31,065 nucleotides of DNA from a virus. Position numbers and translations under genes: made by a program. Shown in pieces: positions 16,169 through 22,816 of the stretch (position 1 is the first letter of the stretch; every line of letters begins with the position of its first letter). The stretch is taken from IMG/VR virus record IMGVR_UViG_3300008262_004700, positions 1 to 31,065 of that record; one strand, 5' to 3'. The notes beneath the pieces are model-generated. The model had not been told where the DNA came from and ran no database searches. It saw only the letters and a list, made by a program, of their open reading frames with translations.

Positions 16169-17514
16169 CGTGCGTACCTCTCGTGTACTGCCTTGACGTG
16201 CTGGTACTCTCGGATTGCGTCGGCCCCCATGTCGGCACCGTTTCCGCTCAATCCTCTTCCTGGATGCGGTATCTCTGGGGTTTGGGCAAGGTGGCAGTTG
16301 ACCCAGACCTCACCTACATCCATCGCCTGCTCGCATACCTTGATGTTTGTCAGATCGGAACCCCATACCGAACCAGAAAGCCCGGGGCCAAACATATTCG
16401 CCATCTCAACAGCCTGTCGAAGATCGGATGCAAGCTGAACTGTCAAGACCGGTCCGAATACTTCGCAGGAAACAACGTCATCCATTGGTGATGGGTTAAT
16501 CACAAGGGCTGGCTTTACCCAATATCCCCAATCTTCCTTACCTGCTTCTTGGGTCGTGGTACCTCGGACTACGTCACCACTGGTCTCGGAGATGAACGCT
16601 TCAATCTTCTCCGCCTGCTCGATGCTGATTGACGGCATGTTTGTTGGCACTGACGAAAATTCCTCGGTGAGCTCCCTGGCCGCCCTTTCGAAGGCGGCTT
16701 TGCCAACAGCGATAACACGTGCTGGCGCTGCGCAGGATTGACCGTTGTTGTAGAGCGCGGCTGCGGCGATGTCTTTTGCCGCTCGCCCTGGCGCGTCCTC
16801 AAAGAAAATTACAGGGCCGTTTCCACCTAGCTCTAGAGATGTCTTTGCTGGAAATGCCTCCCTTGAGATCTCCCTGCCAACTGAGGTTGACCCGGTGAAG
16901 GCGATGCAGTCAAAGTTTGCTGATGTCATTGCCTTGCCAGTATCCTCCCCGCCAAGTACTGTGCACACAACGCCGGATGGAAGGTTCTCCAGGCAGATGT
17001 CTTGCAGGAGTACGGCCGAGTATGGGGTTTGCTCTGCTGGCTTTACTACTGCTGTTGACCCGGAGGCAAGAATCGCGCCAATTCTCCAGGCCCAGATCAC
17101 TGTTGGGTAATTCCAAGGGAGAATGACGCCGACAACTCCAACTGGCTCTCTTGTCACATACGAGAATGTATTTTCCATATAGCCGCCTGGGATTGTGGAC
17201 GTTTGCGTTCGTGCTGCGCCAGCAAAAAAACGGATAGTGTCGATTGCGTGATTTATTTCACTAAGGGCCTGCGACCTTGGCTTTCCGGTGTTCATCGACT
17301 CGAACATGCAGAGCTCATCGATCTTTCGCTCCATGCCGTCAGCTAGCTGGAACATGAACTTCGATCGCTCAGCGTGGGTCAAATTAGCCCAGCTCGGAAG
17401 GGCCGTCCGCGCAGAAGAAAGCGCCTCCATTACCGTCTTTGCGGTGGCAGACTCAAACTTGGCCCTTGACTCCCCGGTCCTGGGGTCAAACGTTAGAATA
17501 TCGAGGCTATCCAT
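16165..17514 (-). CDS. NAD(P)-dependent aldehyde dehydrogenase
   Basis: A 449-aa protein starting MDSLDILTF at 17514, chosen because GGAGG lies six bases upstream and the ATG overlaps the preceding stop. Catalytic features are intact: GVVGVILPWNYP with the oxyanion Asn135, VVKPAEQTP, FTGSTSVG, general base Glu228 in LELGG, and nucleophile Cys261 in NNGQSCAAPAR. The cofactor-end motif EVFGPVL and a terminal SGNGADMG complete it. It is about 40 residues shorter than many ALDHs. ALDHs oxidise aldehydes to carboxylates. This is rarely seen in phages; next to an amidoligase it could supply the acid to be amidated. Confidence 0.92.
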   Translation of the reverse strand: MDSLDILTFDPRTGESRAKFESATAKTVMEALSSARTALPSWANLTHAERSKFMFQLADGMERKIDELCMFESMNTGKPRSQALSEINHAIDTIRFFAGAARTQTSTIPGGYMENTFSYVTREPVGVVGVILPWNYPTVIWAWRIGAILASGSTAVVKPAEQTPYSAVLLQDICLENLPSGVVCTVLGGEDTGKAMTSANFDCIAFTGSTSVGREISREAFPAKTSLELGGNGPVIFFEDAPGRAAKDIAAAALYNNGQSCAAPARVIAVGKAAFERAARELTEEFSSVPTNMPSISIEQAEKIEAFISETSGDVVRGTTTQEAGKEDWGYWVKPALVINPSPMDDVVSCEVFGPVLTVQLASDLRQAVEMANMFGPGLSGSVWGSDLTNIKVCEQAMDVGEVWVNCHLAQTPEIPHPGRGLSGNGADMGADAIREYQHVKAVHERYAR

Positions 17515-18286
17515 TGAGTTCCTCCGGGTCGACGACCTCGCCAACTCCAAGGGATTCGTACATCTTTCGCACGTCAAGATCGTCGTCTATTGCCATGTCT
17601 AGGATGTAGTTGTCCTCGAGAAGCTTGTTGACCCTCCAGCGCTTTGACTCCACATATGCACCGGCAGGAAGGTCGCTCATAAACAGCTCGTCATATTTAA
17701 GGCCAGCCTTCTTTAGGCTTTCCACAGTGCGCTCCCTGGACTCTTCGGCCCTTGCCGTCAGAACAATAACTGACCTACCCTTCCGATTTTCCTGGACCCA
17801 GTCTAGTGTTGACTGAATGGTATTTCCCTCGCTATCGATGAGTGTCTCGTCGATGTCGACAATGATCGCCCTCTTCGAAAGCTTGCCAGGCATTCCTCGC
17901 TTGAGAATCATTCGGAACCAGGTACCTTCGTCTCTCTGGGCGACAATACCTGCATTGACAAATCCAAACTTTTCGTATATATCAGCAGCCCTAGTTATTG
18001 TCTTGACGTCTCGATCCCCGACAAGCTTCAGCCGGTGCTCGACAAGCATCTTCCCGTATCCCTTGCCGCGATAATCCGGCATTGTCCAAAGAGAGCCCAG
18101 CGTGCACGCGCCGCGTGGCGGGATGTCAAGTCGCCCAAATGAGACCAGGTTCTCGTCTACGTACAGGCCCCACCACGTCGTTGACGGCTCTGCTGCCCTT
18201 TCAAATCCGTAGGTCATGTAGTTCGGACCGTAGTTGCGCAGGGCAAATGGGATTCTCCAGTTAATCTCCTTAATCTCTATCGCCAT
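17507..18286 (-). CDS. GNAT acetyltransferase-HAD phosphatase fusion
   Basis: A 259-aa two-domain protein. Residues 1-~130 form a GNAT acyltransferase with SLWTMPDYRGKGYGKMLVEH, where RGKGYG at 73-78 is the acyl-CoA pyrophosphate loop, then AADIYEKFGFV. Residues ~138-259 form a HAD hydrolase: DIDET at 144-148, LTAR at 176-179, a Lys near 215 and the acidic DDD at 234-236. All four HAD motifs are present. The ATG at 18286 follows GGGAGG and overlaps the amidoligase stop; the longer in-frame extension upstream lacks any domain character. The fusion suggests consecutive acylation and dephosphorylation in one pathway. Confidence 0.9.
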   Translation of the reverse strand: MAIEIKEINWRIPFALRNYGPNYMTYGFERAAEPSTTWWGLYVDENLVSFGRLDIPPRGACTLGSLWTMPDYRGKGYGKMLVEHRLKLVGDRDVKTITRAADIYEKFGFVNAGIVAQRDEGTWFRMILKRGMPGKLSKRAIIVDIDETLIDSEGNTIQSTLDWVQENRKGRSVIVLTARAEESRERTVESLKKAGLKYDELFMSDLPAGAYVESKRWRVNKLLEDNYILDMAIDDDLDVRKMYESLGVGEVVDPEELNG

Positions 18287-19167
18287 TTTGCCTCCCTTCC
18301 CCTGAGCGCTACTGCGTGATCTCCCGTTGCATTCAAAAGATAATCTTCTCGATATGCCCTCTCCAGCTTGGCGTCGATGTATAGCTGGTCTGGAAGGTCG
18401 TAGTACTGATCGCTCATAAACTCTAGCGGATGACGCTGCTCGCCAAGTGCCTCTTGGACAAACGCGGCACACCAGTCTATGGCGTCTCGAATCTGATCGG
18501 TGTTTGTCGTGGATGAGAACTGACGGAATTCGATGGTTCCATTCTTCTCGATGCTCGATAGATTGATAAACGATCGGTCCGTTTCATCAAATTCATCCTG
18601 GACAGGTCGGATGATGTCGAAGAACTCGTCGGTTGTCGAGGCTGATAGCGCCCGGCTAACCGTCTCCGGGGAGTAGACGTGGCCACGATACGGAACCGTA
18701 TACTTCCGGAAATACTCCAGGGCAAACTTATAGTCGTCCATTGACTCGTAGTGCTGGGGCTTCGGCTCTGCTAGCTTGAATGTCGACCAGAGGAGCTCGA
18801 CCTGGTACTTGGACACGTAGCTAATTAGCAACTTCATTGCCCCAAGGTCTTCCTTTACCCCGTCGTACCCGATGTGCACGTGCATAGCGGTCTTAAAGTT
18901 TACGGTTGGAGGGCACCCGGCATCGGTAAACAGCTTGATTAGCGAACTCGCAATCTCTACCTGGCGATCGCTGCTGTCACTTGGAACGGTATTAATTTCC
19001 CCGCCTTTACCGCCCCTGTCGCCGAGCTGATCGTTCGATGTTCCGTCGCTATTCACGATCGTATCTTCAAACAGGTTCCACGAGGCAAGGTCACTCGGCA
19101 GCTCTATCGAGCGCGTTGTGTCAGCCCATTCAAGCTCGAGTCCGTATGTGAGCCCTGCCACAGGCAT
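18277..19167 (-). CDS. Putative amidoligase (glutamine-synthetase-like fold)
   Basis: A 296-aa protein with the signature pieces of the amidoligase_2 family: YGLELEW at 8-14 (metal/ATP-binding acidic pair), GGEINTVP at 55-62, MHVHIG at 95-100 and FINLSSIEKNGTIEFRQFSS at 200-219. These enzymes use ATP to join a carboxylate to an amine, making amides or peptide-like conjugates. The ATG overlaps the cupin stop as TAATG. Family members are known from phages, where they have been linked by comparative genomics to peptide or small-molecule tagging. The substrate here is unknown. Confidence 0.85.
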   Translation of the reverse strand: MPVAGLTYGLELEWADTTRSIELPSDLASWNLFEDTIVNSDGTSNDQLGDRGGKGGEINTVPSDSSDRQVEIASSLIKLFTDAGCPPTVNFKTAMHVHIGYDGVKEDLGAMKLLISYVSKYQVELLWSTFKLAEPKPQHYESMDDYKFALEYFRKYTVPYRGHVYSPETVSRALSASTTDEFFDIIRPVQDEFDETDRSFINLSSIEKNGTIEFRQFSSTTNTDQIRDAIDWCAAFVQEALGEQRHPLEFMSDQYYDLPDQLYIDAKLERAYREDYLLNATGDHAVALRGREAKWR

Positions 19168-19613
19168 TATTCGTCCTGCTTCTTCGCCTCGCTGTCATCG
19201 AATATCGGGGCCTCTACGGCATTTCCCTGCCAGTCAGTTGGCTTCATTCGATCAGGGGCGTCCACTGGCTTGTGCGGGCTGCCGATTGCAAGCAAGACGT
19301 GGCCTGCAGCACCTGCACCTACTGCGTGAGGAATCATGCCAGGGATCATATACATATCACCAGGTCGAACGTCAATCTTCTGGCCGTCAAACGAGATGGT
19401 TCCTTCGCCCTCAAGGCACATCAGGAGATGATCGCCCGGATGCGTGTGGATTGGGAAGGAGGCGTTAGACGGAACCCAGAGGATGTCTGCGCCGAGCTTC
19501 CCGTTTGTGGCAATATTCTGCCCGCGTGCGTCTGCGCCAACCACTGGGATGGCGGTATCGGGCTTAGCCAGCGCCAACTCCGCAACGTTGATAATCTTAA
19601 GTAGCTCAGCCAT
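19167..19613 (-). CDS. Cupin-domain protein
   Basis: A 148-aa single-domain cupin. Motif 1 is FPIHTHPGDHLLMCLEGEG with metal ligands His56, His58 and His62 or Glu68. Motif 2 is PGDMYMIPGMIPHAVGAG with His96. Cupins of this size can be isomerases, epimerases, dioxygenases or simple metal-binding sensors. The chosen start (MAELLKIINV) follows AGGAAA and overlaps the ParB-like stop by 8 nt. Placement between ParB and amidoligase genes suggests it works on an intermediate of the same pathway. Confidence 0.88.
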   Translation of the reverse strand: MAELLKIINVAELALAKPDTAIPVVGADARGQNIATNGKLGADILWVPSNASFPIHTHPGDHLLMCLEGEGTISFDGQKIDVRPGDMYMIPGMIPHAVGAGAAGHVLLAIGSPHKPVDAPDRMKPTDWQGNAVEAPIFDDSEAKKQDE

Positions 19614-20298
19614 TTTCCTCGCTCCAATCTTCCACAATCTTTGACAATGCCTCTCCTGGGTATTCCACTCGGAATTTGTCCCTGGCACTATCGATTCCTC
19701 TCATAAGCCTAATCATTTCCGTAACATTAAGCTTTTTAATTGCAACCGGCCTGCCACCGGCGGATTCGTAAGAAAGCCTGACCAGCCTCTCCCCGTCAAG
19801 CTCCGCCCCTTGGACCTGATCCGGTCCGTCGCCAAGAGACGAGATGAAATCATCCAGGAATGAACCAACCTCGTCTGCGAGGATCAGGCTCTCCCTGAGG
19901 ATGGCGTCTACGTCGGAGCTCATGAATCCCGTACCTTCGAGATCATTACCGGTCCGCATGTCGACAAGCAGCCTTGCCAGCGCCTTCGGGTCATACTCCG
20001 CCAGGTCGCTGGTGCGGTTATCCGCAATCAGGTATCCCTGCGCCTCTTTCTCCGACAGGTCGGTGAAGTGGCACGCAATCGTCTCCCACCCGAGGCTCTT
20101 CGCCGCATGCCAGGTGTGATTACCGGCGATGACAAACTTTGTGCCTTTCTGTGCGACGATAGGCTTTTGCTGCCCAAACTTCTTCAGGCTCTCGGCAATC
20201 TTCTCCACGTCGCCGCGCCGCGCGTTTTTTGGGTGCGGGGCTACGTCGAAAAGAGGGATGGCGAGATGGGAAATCCCCTGCGCAATATTTGATTCCAT
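19606..20298 (-). CDS. ParB-like domain protein, first gene of the modification-type operon
   Basis: A 230-aa protein. The ParB-like domain has PHPKNARRGD at 21-30, FVIAGNHTWHAAKSLG around 55-70 and YLIADNRTSDLAEYD near 89-103. The C-terminal ~100 residues (SFLDDFISSLGDG, VAIKKLNVTEMIRLMRG) are of a type I do not recognise. TAACAT six bases before the ATG and no Shine-Dalgarno make this the likely leaderless first gene of a long minus-strand transcript. It resembles the ParB-like protein at 8909 more than the IbrB-like one. Confidence 0.85.
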   Translation of the reverse strand: MESNIAQGISHLAIPLFDVAPHPKNARRGDVEKIAESLKKFGQQKPIVAQKGTKFVIAGNHTWHAAKSLGWETIACHFTDLSEKEAQGYLIADNRTSDLAEYDPKALARLLVDMRTGNDLEGTGFMSSDVDAILRESLILADEVGSFLDDFISSLGDGPDQVQGAELDGERLVRLSYESAGGRPVAIKKLNVTEMIRLMRGIDSARDKFRVEYPGEALSKIVEDWSEENG

Positions 20299-20304
20299 AG
20301 GTAG

Positions 20305-20310
20305 ATGTTA
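20305..20310 (-). promoter_or_regulatory. Candidate -10 element (TAACAT) for the ParB-cupin-amidoligase operon
   Basis: TAACAT then CTACCT then ATG at 20298. An overlapping GATAAC is an alternative -10. No strong -35 is visible. Confidence 0.45.
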
Positions 20311-20326
20311 TCACAGGTTTCTGCTG

Positions 20327-20332
20327 TATACT
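20327..20332 (+). promoter_or_regulatory. Candidate -10 element (TATACT) for leaderless gene at 20339
   Basis: TATACT then ACTGAA then ATG at 20339. It is divergent from the operon promoter only 17 bp away, so the two start points are likely to compete or share control. Confidence 0.5.
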
Positions 20333-20338
20333 ACTGAA

Positions 20339-20548
20339 ATGGCCAAAATCGAGGAAACCTATCCTGAGCCGCCAACAGACTTGGCGTACGCCATTCACCT
20401 TTCTGGCGTTTTAGATATGCCCGGGGTTGATGTTGCGCCCAGCAAGGACGGATCTTCCTTTGTCCTGACTGACGAGCTTGGGGAGGTTTACGCCACGCTT
20501 GACGATATGGAGGCTGGCTGGATAGCCGTCGTAAGGGCTAAGAATTAG
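20339..20548 (+). CDS. Small hypothetical protein
   Basis: A 69-aa acidic protein (MAKIEETYPEPPTDLAYAIH, then TDELGEVYATLDDMEAGW). No family is recognised. A TATACT element six bases upstream supports the ATG. It is one of few plus-strand genes in this half and converges with the next minus gene, overlapping by 11 bp. Divergence from the biosynthetic operon makes it a candidate local regulator, which is speculative. Confidence 0.6.
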   Translation: MAKIEETYPEPPTDLAYAIHLSGVLDMPGVDVAPSKDGSSFVLTDELGEVYATLDDMEAGWIAVVRAKN

Positions 20549-20918
20549 CCTCTGGCGCAGGATTCTCTAATCCGTCTATTGACTCATAATCCGGTGATAA
20601 TACTTCCTGCCGGACGGCTTGGCTCCCTGCCGCTGAGTCGTCCGGCCAGTAGTGCCTGACAAGATCGGACGATCTCCAATAAGATTTGGTCACAGGAACG
20701 ATACCGTCAGGATACTGCTCTCTCAACTTGGCGTATCCAGGCAGGTCTGGCATGTTGCCCCAGAATCCGTCGTGCGCGCGGTGGGAGCACACGTAGAGCT
20801 CATCTTTGGTAACCCACATTGGGCCATGGTCCGGGTAGAAGGGGCAGGTCGCACCCCAGTATCCGCCCTTCCAGGAATGCGGTACGTCGCCAACCCAGCG
20901 GTCTTGGTTATCGCTCAT
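20538..20918 (-). CDS. Hypothetical protein with CHC2-like zinc segment
   Basis: A 126-aa protein. Residues ~20-50 read CPFYPDHGPMWVTKDELYVC-S-H, resembling the primase-type CHC2 zinc finger (CPFHxDxxPS...YxCFxC). Here the last Cys appears replaced by His. No polymerase domain follows; the rest is short and acidic. It may bind DNA as a stand-alone zinc module. TATTGT six bases before the ATG indicates a leaderless start. Confidence 0.6.
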   Translation of the reverse strand: MSDNQDRWVGDVPHSWKGGYWGATCPFYPDHGPMWVTKDELYVCSHRAHDGFWGNMPDLPGYAKLREQYPDGIVPVTKSYWRSSDLVRHYWPDDSAAGSQAVRQEVLSPDYESIDGLENPAPEANS

Positions 20919-20923
20919 GGATG

Positions 20924-20930
20924 TACAATA
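20924..20930. promoter_or_regulatory. Overlapping divergent -10 elements (TACAAT plus, TATTGT minus)
   Basis: TACAAT (20924-20929) is 7 nt before the plus ATG at 20937. On the other strand TATTGT (20925-20930) is 6 nt before the minus ATG at 20918. A single 7-bp segment could therefore serve leaderless transcription in both directions, but not at the same time. Confidence 0.5.
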
Positions 20931-20936
20931 CCACGC

Positions 20937-21242
20937 ATGCCTTCAACATACACCCAAGCTGAAATGGACAGATTCATGGCAATGGTTGAAAAAACAACCA
21001 CCTGCTGGTTCTGGACCGGTGCGACTGACCCGAATGGGTACGGCGCTTTTAAGTGGCGTGGCTGGAAGGTGAGCTCCCACAGGTGGCTCTACAAAAGAGA
21101 GGTTCGTGACATTCCACGCACCACTCAACTTGACCACCTGTGTCAGAACCGTAAATGCGTTAACCCCTCCCACCTTGAGGAGGTGACCGCCGCCGAAAAT
21201 AATCGACGGAAGTCTGAACGCATTAAATCTTATCGGTATTAA
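20937..21242 (+). CDS. HNH endonuclease
   Basis: A 101-aa HNH nuclease: WFWTGATDPNGYGAF at 24-38, then LDHLCQNRKCVNPSHLEEVT at 65-84, followed by ENNRR. The Asp-His pair, Asn-Pro and second His are the ββα-metal core, and the CxxxxC pair is structural. The WTG-GYG lead is common in small phage HNH enzymes, both homing-type and packaging-associated. It is far from the terminase, so a free-standing homing endonuclease is more likely. The start is set by the TACAAT element. Confidence 0.9.
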   Translation: MPSTYTQAEMDRFMAMVEKTTTCWFWTGATDPNGYGAFKWRGWKVSSHRWLYKREVRDIPRTTQLDHLCQNRKCVNPSHLEEVTAAENNRRKSERIKSYRY

Positions 21243-21597
21243 CATTTTCTTTCATAGGGTGGCCCCACTCGCCACGCAGGAGCGCAACAGCAATCAGCGA
21301 GTAGTTGGCGATGTCAAGCAGGGTATCTTCCATTGACTCGCCCTGCCCGTCTGGGAGCTTGTCAAGGATCACCACGCCGTTCTCGATTTTCCCGTTGAGG
21401 AACTTCTTTGCACGGGCGGTCTTGTCGTGAGCAATCCTGCTGATCACCCCATGAAGACCTAGCTGCTCAATGTTTGAGTCACCGTACCGGCGCTGCTTAT
21501 CTACCAGAAGGCTAAATGCCTCCTTGTAAATTTCCTCAAACGCTTCTTCGAACGTCCTAGGACTTGCGATTGATGCTTGCCGCTTGGGAGAAGCCAT
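21223..21597 (-). CDS. DUF1599 / Nmad1-like protein (all-alpha NTP pyrophosphatase relative)
   Basis: A 124-aa helical protein with KQRRYGDSNIEQLG, ISRIAHDKTARAKKFL and EDTLLDIANYSLIAVALL. The order K-RYG, R-x-K and D-x-ANY-I matches the DUF1599/Nmad1 pattern, a group related to all-alpha NTP pyrophosphatases and linked to nucleotide modification in phages. It overlaps the MazG gene by 41 nt, and its convergent neighbour is the HNH gene. The family assignment is from memory of the pattern. Confidence 0.72.
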   Translation of the reverse strand: MASPKRQASIASPRTFEEAFEEIYKEAFSLLVDKQRRYGDSNIEQLGLHGVISRIAHDKTARAKKFLNGKIENGVVILDKLPDGQGESMEDTLLDIANYSLIAVALLRGEWGHPMKENVNTDKI

Positions 21598-22012
21598 CTG
21601 GATACCTCGCCTTCAGTTTTTCGACATTCTTTTGAGCGATCTTGTCCATGTCAAGGCCAAGCGCATTACAGAGCTCAGCGACGTACCAAAGCACATCTCC
21701 GAGTTCCTTTTCAACGTTGTCCGTGTCTAGCGGGTGGCCGTGGCCGACCCACTTTTTGAGGTAGTCAACAAGTTCACCGGATTCACCAGTGAGGCCCATT
21801 GCAGCAATTGCAACCCTTGCCCGACCCTCGTCCATCTCACGCCAGGCTCCGGAAGTTCTCCCGGCATTGTCCTGGTAGGCGGAAAACGTTGTATAGGTGG
21901 TGATTGGCCCGTAGCTCAAATCTCGCCCCACTGGCGAGCTCGAGCCGTGAGGGATTGCAGCGCCAGCCGCAATCGCGTTGCAGGTACAAAACTCATTTGT
22001 GCACTCAGACAT
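21557..22012 (-). CDS. MazG-like nucleotide pyrophosphohydrolase
   Basis: A 151-aa protein. The MazG fold signature is GESGELVDYLKK at 76-87 and VEKELGDVLWYVAELCNALG at 100-119, giving the E-xx-E and E-xx-D metal-binding pairs. These enzymes hydrolyse (d)NTPs to the monophosphate and pyrophosphate. In phages they can remove unwanted dNTPs or lower alarmones. The ATG at 22012 (MSECTNEFCTC) follows AGGAGAAC and overlaps the previous stop. The first ~35 residues are an unusual Cys-containing extension. Confidence 0.9.
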   Translation of the reverse strand: MSECTNEFCTCNAIAAGAAIPHGSSSPVGRDLSYGPITTYTTFSAYQDNAGRTSGAWREMDEGRARVAIAAMGLTGESGELVDYLKKWVGHGHPLDTDNVEKELGDVLWYVAELCNALGLDMDKIAQKNVEKLKARYPDGFSQAASINRKS

Positions 22013-22571
22013 TCCTGTTCTCCTTTTCTGTCTCTGCCATTGTTTTCGCTCCATACCCAAGTGGGATCGGAGACACTGATCGTAGCGGGCAATCGGTAAT
22101 CATGCAAGCACCACCTGGTCCGACGCACATCGTGCACATCGCCTGTACGCAATCCGCGTAAACGGACATCTTGGCACCCGCCTCCCTCGCAGCCTCTGCA
22201 ATGTGCTTGTAGCGCTCGTCCATGGCCCTGTGACGCTTGTCAAGCGTGATGGTTTTGATTAGTCGCCTTGTATTAAGGGCTTCGACCTCGACCTGAATGT
22301 GCTGAGGGATTTCAGGATCAGACTTGCCGAGGCGATCAGCCTTAACTTTTTCAAGGGCATCGAGGACAACCTTGCTCGGCTTCCTCATGCCATATACATA
22401 CGCCCTTGCGGTGGATAGGGAGATCTTTACGCCGTGCTTTGAAAGGTCTTCCACCAGGCTGTCGGCCCACTCAACACGAACTGGGTTCTTGCCGTAGAAC
22501 TGCGCGAGTAGGCGCAGCATCTGGCCCTCGCCGAACGTAGTCTGGGGTCGTACCTGCTTACTCCCCGGCAA
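22005..22571 (-). CDS. Hypothetical protein with C-terminal cysteine cluster
   Basis: A 188-aa ORF from a TTG at 22571; an ATG at 22520 with GAGG upstream is an alternative start. The N-terminus has an HTH-like stretch (VEDLSKHGVKISLSTARAYV, GMRKPSKVVLDALEKV). The C-terminus has C-x4-C-x2-C-x6-C-x4-CPL (QAMCTMCVGPGGACMITDCP), a likely metal site. Such Cys-rich tails ending in CPL occur in small phage proteins. The function is unknown. Confidence 0.65.
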   Translation of the reverse strand: MPGSKQVRPQTTFGEGQMLRLLAQFYGKNPVRVEWADSLVEDLSKHGVKISLSTARAYVYGMRKPSKVVLDALEKVKADRLGKSDPEIPQHIQVEVEALNTRRLIKTITLDKRHRAMDERYKHIAEAAREAGAKMSVYADCVQAMCTMCVGPGGACMITDCPLRSVSPIPLGYGAKTMAETEKENRNV

Positions 22572-22812
22572 CCCTGAGATCCTCGACCATTGCCTTTATC
22601 TTCAGCAACGCTCCGTTAATCGTGTTGGCCTTAGTCTCAAGAAGCACAGTCTCCGCGTCCTCGCCGTCTCCGCGGTCAAGGTCCGCCTGAACAAGCACCT
22701 CTGGCTTACCATAATCATACGAGACCTCAATGGTCAGCACCCCAAGGGACGCCCCACGCTCTCGCGCGATCTCGTGTAGATCAGAAAGGTTTACCGAACA
22801 ATTGCAGCTCAT
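22558..22812 (-). CDS. Small hypothetical protein
   Basis: An 84-aa protein with a good GAGGTGATCAA before the ATG. Its start, MSCNCSVNLSDLHEIAR, then beta strands and an acidic LDRGDGEDAETVLLE are not recognised as a family. The stop overlaps the next gene's TTG start region, consistent with coupling. Confidence 0.6.
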   Translation of the reverse strand: MSCNCSVNLSDLHEIARERGASLGVLTIEVSYDYGKPEVLVQADLDRGDGEDAETVLLETKANTINGALLKIKAMVEDLRVAGE

Positions 22813-22816
22813 TTGA

